Shown piece after piece: positions 1 through 5,003 of a stretch of 6,467 nucleotides of DNA (positions are counted from its first letter, which is position 1; each line of letters begins with the position of its first letter). A program made the position numbers and the translations under genes. The notes under the pieces are model-generated. The model was not told the origin of the DNA and made no database searches. It worked only from the letters and a program-made list of their open reading frames with translations. This DNA comes from Oscillospiraceae bacterium (lineage in GTDB: Bacteria; Bacillota; Clostridia; UMGS1810): positions 1 to 6,467 of the forward strand of contig JALEIO010000219.1 of NCBI GenBank assembly GCA_022769845.1. The letters run 5' to 3'.

Positions 1-1
1 A

Positions 2-2173
2 TCAAAATATCTTATGTGCATTATAATGTACTTTCTGTTCGCAGGACTTATACACGTTCTGTCGGGAGTTGAAGGCTGGGAATACCGTCTTGAGCATAAA
101 ACCCTTGCCGACTACTGGAAAAAATATTATCTCTACTATTCGACAAGCGAAAACGCTTATATGCGCGGCTCGGGCGTAATCGGCGAGATTATCGCGCGAC
201 CTGTTATAAGTATGTTCAACTACCTCGGCTCGGACATTTTCTTTATCTCGCTGATACTGATTTTCTCTATCTGCGTATTTGACGTGTCTTTCTTCAAGGC
301 GCTCAATAATTTTACCTTGTTTGTAAAATCAAAAAGCGAGAAATACGCGGCGAAAAACACGCAGCAGCCTGAATATAATGATGAAATTCCCACTTCTCCA
401 AAGCGAAGAATAAAGGAAATCGACATTTTCGGCGATGAAGAAAACAAACAGAATAATACCACAAAAAATGAACAGCCGCCTCAAAACGCTCCCGATGAGG
501 ACTATAAAGAGCCTGAAATAAAGCTTTATAATAAAGGTCAGAGCGGATTTGCCGACCTTTTGGACAAAAAAGGCGATGTTGCAGAAGAAAGCAAAAATTT
601 GAAGGATGAAAAAGCCGAAAACAGCAAAAATTCGGCTTTAAGCGATGATAACAAGCCCGACGAAAAAATTGTTGAGGAGCTTAACGTAGCAAACGAAAAA
701 GCCTCCGAAATAATTGAATACGAATATCCGTCCATTGAGCTTTTAACGCCTCCGAAAGCAAACAAAAACACCCACGACATTGAGGACGAACTAAAGAAAA
801 ATTCCAAAAAGCTTGTGGATACTTTAAAAAGCTTCGGCGTAAGCGCAAAGGTTGTTGAAATAAGTATGGGTCCAACCGTAACGCGCTATGAGCTTACTCC
901 CGACGCAGGCGTTAAGGTAAGCAAAATTGTCGGTCTTTCAAAGGATATAGCCTTAAATCTTGCCGCAAAAAGCGTGCGAATTGAAGCACCCATTCCGGGC
1001 AAATCGGCAGTCGGAATAGAGCTTGCAAACAAGGTTACAAATATAGTAACCCTGCGTGAAGTTCTGGAAAGCGAAGAATTTAAAAAAGCAAAATCCAAGC
1101 TTTCCGTAGCGCTCGGCAAAGACATCGGCGGAAATCCCATAATCATTGATATTGCAAAAATGCCGCATCTTCTTATTGCAGGTGCAACGGGCGCCGGAAA
1201 GAGTGTGTGCATCAACACGCTTGTTATGAGCATACTCTATAAAGCCGACCCCAACGAGGTTAAGCTTGTTATGATTGACCCAAAGGTTGTTGAGCTTGGC
1301 GTATACAACGGCGCGCCGCACCTTTTAATCCCGGTTGTCACCGACGCAAAAAAAGCCGCCGGCGCACTAAACTGGGCGGTTTCCGAAATGACCGAAAGAT
1401 ATTCAAAATTTGCTGACAACAATGTGCGTGACATCAACGGATATAACGAGCTTATGGAGCTTAATGAAACGCCCGAGCTTAAAATGCCGCAAATGGTAAT
1501 TATCATCGACGAGCTTGCAGACCTTATGATGGTAGCTCCCGCCGACGTTGAAACGTATATATGCCGTCTTGCGCAAATGGCGCGTGCCGCAGGAATGCAC
1601 CTTGTAATTGCAACTCAGCGTCCGTCGGTAAACGTCATCACAGGCACAATCAAAGCGAATATTCCGTCGCGAATTTCGTTTATGGTATCCAGCCAGATAG
1701 ACTCCCGCACAATTCTCGATATGTCCGGTGCCGAAAAGCTTATCGGACGCGGAGATATGCTTTATATGCCGGTCGGCGCGTCCTCGCCTACAAGACTTCA
1801 ATGCTCGTATGTTTCGGATAAAGAGGTTGAGGCGGTTGTGGCAGCTGTCAGCAAAAACTGTGCGCCGCAGTATAAAGAAGACGTTATTGAGCGTCTTAAT
1901 GCCGAAGAGGTTTACAATCCCGAAGGCGACGACCCGGGTGACAATGATGAGCTTTTGCCGAAAGCAATCGAGCTTGTTATAGACGCCGGACAGATTTCCA
2001 CATCGCTTTTGCAGCGCCGATTCAGGATAGGCTATAACCGCGCGGGCAGCATAATCGACCAAATGGAGGCGCGCGGCATAATATCGGGACTTGACGGAAA
2101 CAAACCGAGACAAGCCCTTATAACGCGTGAAGAATATAACGAAATGCTTATGAATAATAAACTCAAGGAATAA
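2..2173 (+). CDS. ftsK: DNA translocase FtsK/SpoIIIE, 5'-truncated by the window edge
   Basis: ATP-driven, membrane-anchored hexameric motor that pumps double-stranded DNA through the division or sporulation septum. The frame is open to the window edge (base 2), and the first ATG (base 14) falls inside a hydrophobic segment, so the true start and the first membrane helices of this normally four-helix domain lie upstream. Counting from that ATG: hydrophobic segments at about 1-18 and 72-94; a charged Lys/Glu/Asn/Asp-rich linker at about 104-237; the YPSIELL element at 238-244, where the conserved motor begins; Walker A GATGAGKS at 390-397 (Lys396); Walker B VIIIDE at 495-500; and a C-terminal winged-helix gamma domain at about 648-702, which in this family reads DNA orientation sequences. 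The motor is complete and shows no frameshift. FtsK and SpoIIIE cannot be told apart from sequence alone. The next gene begins 3 bases after the stop, which suggests an operon. Confidence in the family is very high. Confidence 0.96.
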   Translation, partial: SKYLMCIIMYFLFAGLIHVLSGVEGWEYRLEHKTLADYWKKYYLYYSTSENAYMRGSGVIGEIIARPVISMFNYLGSDIFFISLILIFSICVFDVSFFKALNNFTLFVKSKSEKYAAKNTQQPEYNDEIPTSPKRRIKEIDIFGDEENKQNNTTKNEQPPQNAPDEDYKEPEIKLYNKGQSGFADLLDKKGDVAEESKNLKDEKAENSKNSALSDDNKPDEKIVEELNVANEKASEIIEYEYPSIELLTPPKANKNTHDIEDELKKNSKKLVDTLKSFGVSAKVVEISMGPTVTRYELTPDAGVKVSKIVGLSKDIALNLAAKSVRIEAPIPGKSAVGIELANKVTNIVTLREVLESEEFKKAKSKLSVALGKDIGGNPIIIDIAKMPHLLIAGATGAGKSVCINTLVMSILYKADPNEVKLVMIDPKVVELGVYNGAPHLLIPVVTDAKKAAGALNWAVSEMTERYSKFADNNVRDINGYNELMELNETPELKMPQMVIIIDELADLMMVAPADVETYICRLAQMARAAGMHLVIATQRPSVNVITGTIKANIPSRISFMVSSQIDSRTILDMSGAEKLIGRGDMLYMPVGASSPTRLQCSYVSDKEVEAVVAAVSKNCAPQYKEDVIERLNAEEVYNPEGDDPGDNDELLPKAIELVIDAGQISTSLLQRRFRIGYNRAGSIIDQMEARGIISGLDGNKPRQALITREEYNEMLMNNKLKE
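2165..2169 (+). promoter_or_regulatory. Ribosome binding site of the ygiQ-family gene
   Basis: AAGGA ends 7 bases before the ATG at 2177 and lies inside the last codons of the translocase gene. It supports the 2177 start and implies that ribosomes finishing the upstream gene can reinitiate here. Confidence 0.75.
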
Positions 2174-2176
2174 AAT

Positions 2177-4093
2177 ATGAAAAAAGACTTTCTTCCCATA
2201 TCCAAGGAGGATATGCAAAAAAGAAAAATAAAGCAGCTTGATTTTGTATATGTCAGCGGTGACGCATATGTCGACCATCCGAGCTTCGGGCACGCAATAA
2301 TTACGCGCGTGCTTGAAAGCGAGGGCTTTAGCGTCGGCATAATTGCCCAGCCCGACTGGAAAAGCTGCGATGAATTCAAAAAGCTCGGCGAGCCTAAATA
2401 TGCTTTTTTAGTATCGGCAGGAAATATTGACTCTATGGTAAATCACTATACCGTCAACAAAAAAATCCGTCACACCGACCTATATTCTCCCGGCGGAAAG
2501 GCATTTTGCCGCCCCGACAGAGCCACAATTGTGTATTGCAACCGCATACGCGAAGCATATCCGAAGGCAAAAATCATAATCGGCGGCGTTGAAGCAAGCC
2601 TCCGCCGTTTTGCGCATTATGATTATTGGGACAACAAGGTGCGCCGTTCAATTATTTTTGACAGCCGTGCCGATATTCTCACCTACGGAATGGGCGAAAA
2701 AATCATCACCGAGCTTGCACACGCATTAAAAGACGGAAAAGAAATTTCACAAACCGACATTGACGGTTGCGTTTATGTGCGCACAAACATAGATTATCTT
2801 GAAAATTATGTTGAAATCCCCTCGTTTGAGGAGGTTTCGGCAGACAAGGTAAAATACGCAAAGGCAACAGCGGTGCAGTATTACGAGCAGGACCCTATAC
2901 GCGGACGGGCAATCGTGCAAAAATGCCAGGGTAAATATCTTGTGCAGAATAAGCCTATGATGCCGCTTTCCACAAGCGAGCTGGACAAGGTTTATTCGCT
3001 GCCGTATATGCGCACATACCACCCTGTTTATGAAAAAGACGGCGGTGTGCCTGCCATAAACGAGGTTAAATTCTCCATAACCAACACCCGCGGCTGTTAC
3101 GGAGCGTGCAACTTCTGCGCACTCACCTTTCATCAGGGGCGAATGGTTACAAGCCGAAGCGAAAAAAGTGTTCTTAAAGAGGCAGAAAGCTTAACGCACG
3201 AGCCTGATTTTAAAGGCTATATACACGATGTCGGCGGACCGACCGCAAATTTTTACGGTCCCGCGTGCCAAAAGCAGCTTACAAAGGGAACGTGCAAAAA
3301 CCGTCAGTGCCTTTATCCCGAGCCGTGCAAAAATCTTATAATTGACCACAAAAAATATATGCGCCTTTTGCAGAAAATGCGCGAAATTCCAAAAGTCAAA
3401 AAGGTTTTTATCCGTTCGGGAATACGCTACGATTACCTTATTTACGATAAAAATGACGAATTTTTCTATTACCTTGCAAAAAATCATATAAGCGGACAGC
3501 TGAAAGTAGCTCCCGAGCACATCAGCGACAACGTGCTGTCAAATATGGGCAAGCCCGGACGTGCCGTGTACGATAAATTTGCAAAAAAATTCTACGATAT
3601 AAATAAAAAAATCGGCAAGGAACAGTATCTTGTGCCATACCTTATGTCCAGCCACCCCGGAAGCACTTTAAACGACGCAATCGAGCTTGCTGAGTATATT
3701 AAGGCGCACAATCTCCACCCCGAGCAGGTGCAGGATTTCTACCCTACGCCGTTTACAATTTCAACCTGTATGTTCTATACGGGGCTGAATCCCTTCACAC
3801 TCAAGGAGGTTTATGTGCCGCGTACGTATGAAGAAAAACAAATGCAGCGTGCGCTTTTGCAGTTTACAAAAAAAGAAAATTACGCTCTTGTGCTCAAAGC
3901 ATTGCGCCTCGCGCACAGAGAAGATTTAATAGGCTACGGCAGAAATTGCCTTATAAATCCGCCGAAATCATTGTCAGAGCGTACAAAAAACAAATCAAAG
4001 CAAAATAAGCTTTCAACAAATAAAGGAGGAGCAAAAAATGGCAAAAATACTGGACGGAAAAGCGGTTTCACAAAGGGTAAAAGACGATCTTAA
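2177..4093 (+). CDS. ygiQ: YgiQ family radical SAM protein (UPF0313)
   Basis: A 638-residue member of the YgiQ/UPF0313 family. Radical SAM enzymes use a [4Fe-4S] cluster to cleave S-adenosylmethionine; the substrate of this family is not established to my knowledge. The N-terminal family domain opens with FLPISKEDM and QLDFVYVSGDAYVDHPSFG, the usual family start, which supports the ATG at 2177. IIGGVEASLRRFAHYDYW is another family signature. The cluster-binding CxxxCxxC motif is Cys307, Cys311 and Cys314. A second cysteine group (Cys364, 373, 378, 384), which I recall as also present in the E. coli protein, follows GGPTANFYGPA. The C-terminal family region includes QVQDFYPTPFTISTCMFYTG and ends near LIGYGRNCLINPP. 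After that comes a tail of about 40 residues rich in Lys, Arg, Asn and Gly. Its last 18 codons overlap the start of folD in another frame. No signal peptide or membrane segment is seen, so it is probably cytoplasmic. Family assignment is firm; biochemical role is open. Confidence 0.95.
   Translation: MKKDFLPISKEDMQKRKIKQLDFVYVSGDAYVDHPSFGHAIITRVLESEGFSVGIIAQPDWKSCDEFKKLGEPKYAFLVSAGNIDSMVNHYTVNKKIRHTDLYSPGGKAFCRPDRATIVYCNRIREAYPKAKIIIGGVEASLRRFAHYDYWDNKVRRSIIFDSRADILTYGMGEKIITELAHALKDGKEISQTDIDGCVYVRTNIDYLENYVEIPSFEEVSADKVKYAKATAVQYYEQDPIRGRAIVQKCQGKYLVQNKPMMPLSTSELDKVYSLPYMRTYHPVYEKDGGVPAINEVKFSITNTRGCYGACNFCALTFHQGRMVTSRSEKSVLKEAESLTHEPDFKGYIHDVGGPTANFYGPACQKQLTKGTCKNRQCLYPEPCKNLIIDHKKYMRLLQKMREIPKVKKVFIRSGIRYDYLIYDKNDEFFYYLAKNHISGQLKVAPEHISDNVLSNMGKPGRAVYDKFAKKFYDINKKIGKEQYLVPYLMSSHPGSTLNDAIELAEYIKAHNLHPEQVQDFYPTPFTISTCMFYTGLNPFTLKEVYVPRTYEEKQMQRALLQFTKKENYALVLKALRLAHREDLIGYGRNCLINPPKSLSERTKNKSKQNKLSTNKGGAKNGKNTGRKSGFTKGKRRS
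4024..4029 (+). promoter_or_regulatory. Ribosome binding site of folD
   Basis: AGGAGG, a full match to the anti-Shine-Dalgarno core, ends 8 bases before the ATG at 4038. It lies wholly inside the ygiQ coding region, where it encodes part of a Lys-Gly-Gly run. It fixes the folD start despite the overlap with the upstream gene. Confidence 0.85.
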
Positions 4094-4895
4094 AAAGGAA
4101 ACCGAAAAATTTGTAAAGGATAACGGTTTTGCACCCGGACTTGCAGTTGTAATAGTAGGAAACGACCCTGCGTCAAGGGTTTATGTAAATTCAAAAAAAA
4201 GAGCGTGTGAAGAAATAGGCTATTATTCCGAGGAGCACGCGCTGTGCGAAAGCACCACCGAAGATGAGCTTTTAAACTTGGTCGAAAAGCTCAACAACGA
4301 CGATAAAATTCACGGAATTTTGGTGCAGCTGCCGCTTCCCAAGCATATAAACGAAGAAACAATTATAAACGCAATAAATCCGAAAAAGGACGTTGACGCA
4401 TTCCACCCTGTAAACGTCGGCAAAATTATGATAGGCAATTTTGATTTTCTTCCCTGCACTCCCGCAGGCGTAATGGAGCTTATAAAAGAATCCGGCATAA
4501 GCCTTGAAGGCAAAAACTGTGTTGTAATCGGCAGAAGCAATATAGTAGGAAAGCCCCAGGCAATGCTTTTGCTGCACAAAAACGCAACGGTAACAATCTG
4601 TCATTCAAAAACAAAAAATCTTAAAGAAATCGCGCAAACCGCAGATGTTTTGGTAGTTGCAGTCGGCAGAGCACAAATGATTACGGGCGATTATATAAAG
4701 GAGGGCGCAGTTGTTATTGACGTGGGAATGAACAGGCTTGAAAACAAAAAGCTTGTCGGCGATGTGGATTTTGAATCCGCAAGTAAAAAAGCGTCATATA
4801 TCACTCCCGTCCCGGGTGGTGTGGGACCTATGACGATTGCAATGCTTATGAAAAACACTCTCACCGCAGCAAAAAAAGCATTAGAGAATAAATAA
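4038..4895 (+). CDS. folD: Bifunctional methylenetetrahydrofolate dehydrogenase / methenyltetrahydrofolate cyclohydrolase FolD
   Basis: Cytoplasmic enzyme of one-carbon metabolism. It oxidises 5,10-methylene-THF to 5,10-methenyl-THF, usually with NADP+, then hydrolyses that to 10-formyl-THF, used in purine synthesis and initiator tRNA formylation; in acetogens it runs in reverse. At 285 residues it is close to the family norm (E. coli about 288). Catalytic and folate-site residues are present: Tyr49 and Lys53 in YVNSK, Gln97 in ILVQLPLP, and Asp120 in KDVDAFHP. The Rossmann nucleotide-binding loop is GRSNIVGKP at 165-173, and the C-terminal signature PVPGGVGPMT is at 257-266. The start is set by the strong AGGAGG and by the typical MAKILDGKAV beginning. 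It overlaps the end of ygiQ by 56 bases in the +1 frame, so it is probably translated from the same mRNA. No rho-independent terminator was found after its stop. Cofactor choice (NADP or NAD) cannot be read with certainty. Confidence 0.97.
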   Translation: MAKILDGKAVSQRVKDDLKKETEKFVKDNGFAPGLAVVIVGNDPASRVYVNSKKRACEEIGYYSEEHALCESTTEDELLNLVEKLNNDDKIHGILVQLPLPKHINEETIINAINPKKDVDAFHPVNVGKIMIGNFDFLPCTPAGVMELIKESGISLEGKNCVVIGRSNIVGKPQAMLLLHKNATVTICHSKTKNLKEIAQTADVLVVAVGRAQMITGDYIKEGAVVIDVGMNRLENKKLVGDVDFESASKKASYITPVPGGVGPMTIAMLMKNTLTAAKKALENK

Positions 4896-4914
4896 GTTAA
4901 AATTTCAGACAATA

Positions 4915-4944
4915 TATCAAATTTTGTATATTGCAAAATTGATA
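4915..4944. repeat. AT-rich inverted repeat, candidate operator
   Basis: The arms 4915-4926 and 4934-4944 can pair around a 7-base loop (TATATTG) with a single bulged A at 4921. Without the bulge, a perfect 7-bp stem AATTTTG/CAAAATT (4920-4926 with 4934-4940) remains. It sits between folD and the GH31 gene and covers the putative -35 box at 4931-4936, the place expected for a repressor site. It is AT-rich and lacks a following T-tract, so it is a poor intrinsic terminator. Function is inferred; an AT-rich gap can give such a repeat by chance. Confidence 0.45.
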
Positions 4945-4959
4945 AAAGTGTTATATAAT
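4931..4959 (+). promoter_or_regulatory. Probable sigma-A-type promoter of the GH31 gene
   Basis: The -35 box TTGCAA (4931-4936, four of six matches to TTGACA) and a perfect -10 box TATAAT (4954-4959) are 17 bases apart, the optimal spacing. Transcription would begin near 4966, leaving a leader of roughly 38 bases before the ATG at 5004. This implies that the GH31 gene can be expressed independently of the upstream operon. The -35 box lies in an inverted repeat and the -10 box in a tandem duplication, which suggests control at this site. Not tested experimentally. Confidence 0.65.
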
Positions 4960-4979
4960 CTGCGTGTTATATAATCTAC
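4948..4979 (+). repeat. Two-copy 16-base tandem repeat carrying duplicated -10 boxes
   Basis: GTGTTATATAATCTGC (4948-4963) is followed directly by GTGTTATATAATCTAC (4964-4979), 15 of 16 bases identical. Each copy contains the palindrome TTATATAA and a perfect TATAAT (4954-4959 and 4970-4975). Only the first TATAAT has a -35-like box at 17 bases; the hexamer at that distance from the second is AGTGTT, a poor match. The repeat could be a recent local duplication, a two-site protein-binding element, or a spare -10 box. Confidence 0.8.
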
Positions 4980-4991
4980 TAAAACTTTTTT

Positions 4992-4997
4992 AAGGAG
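4992..4997 (+). promoter_or_regulatory. Ribosome binding site of the GH31 gene
   Basis: AAGGAG ends 6 bases before the ATG at 5004. An in-frame TAA at 4980-4982 closes the frame upstream, so 5004 is the first possible ATG start and is well supported. Confidence 0.8.
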
Positions 4998-5003
4998 AAA
5001 CAA

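Noticed and set aside
14..2173. ATG at base 14 as the true start of the DNA translocase.
   Set aside because: The frame is open upstream to the window edge, the ATG lies in a membrane helix, it has no ribosome binding site, and the family normally has more membrane helices before this point.
2204..2215. AAGGAGG followed by an in-frame ATG at 2213 within the ygiQ gene, as an alternative start.
   Set aside because: Only 2 bases separate the motif from the ATG, too close for normal initiation, and starting there would remove the FLPISKEDM residues typical of the family N-terminus. The motif comes from the codons for Lys-Glu-Asp.
1403..2293. Minus-strand open frame of 296 codons opposite the translocase gene.
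   Set aside because: It lies opposite a fully conserved motor domain, its translation is rich in Cys, Arg and His without any recognisable domain, and it has no supporting start context. It is a shadow of + strand codon use.
4915..4944. The intergenic hairpin as a rho-independent terminator for folD.
   Set aside because: The stem is almost entirely A-T and is followed by AAAAG, not by a run of T on the + strand. There is also no T-tract in the right place for a minus-strand terminator.
4970..4975. The second TATAAT as an equal promoter for the GH31 gene.
   Set aside because: The hexamer 17 bases upstream (AGTGTT) is a poor -35 box, and TTGATA at 4939-4944 is 25 bases away, too far. It is kept only as part of the repeat.
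4896..5003. A riboswitch or other structured leader in the intergenic gap.
   Set aside because: The gap is only 108 bases, very AT-rich, and shows no conserved aptamer-like core; the predicted leader after the start site is only about 38 bases.
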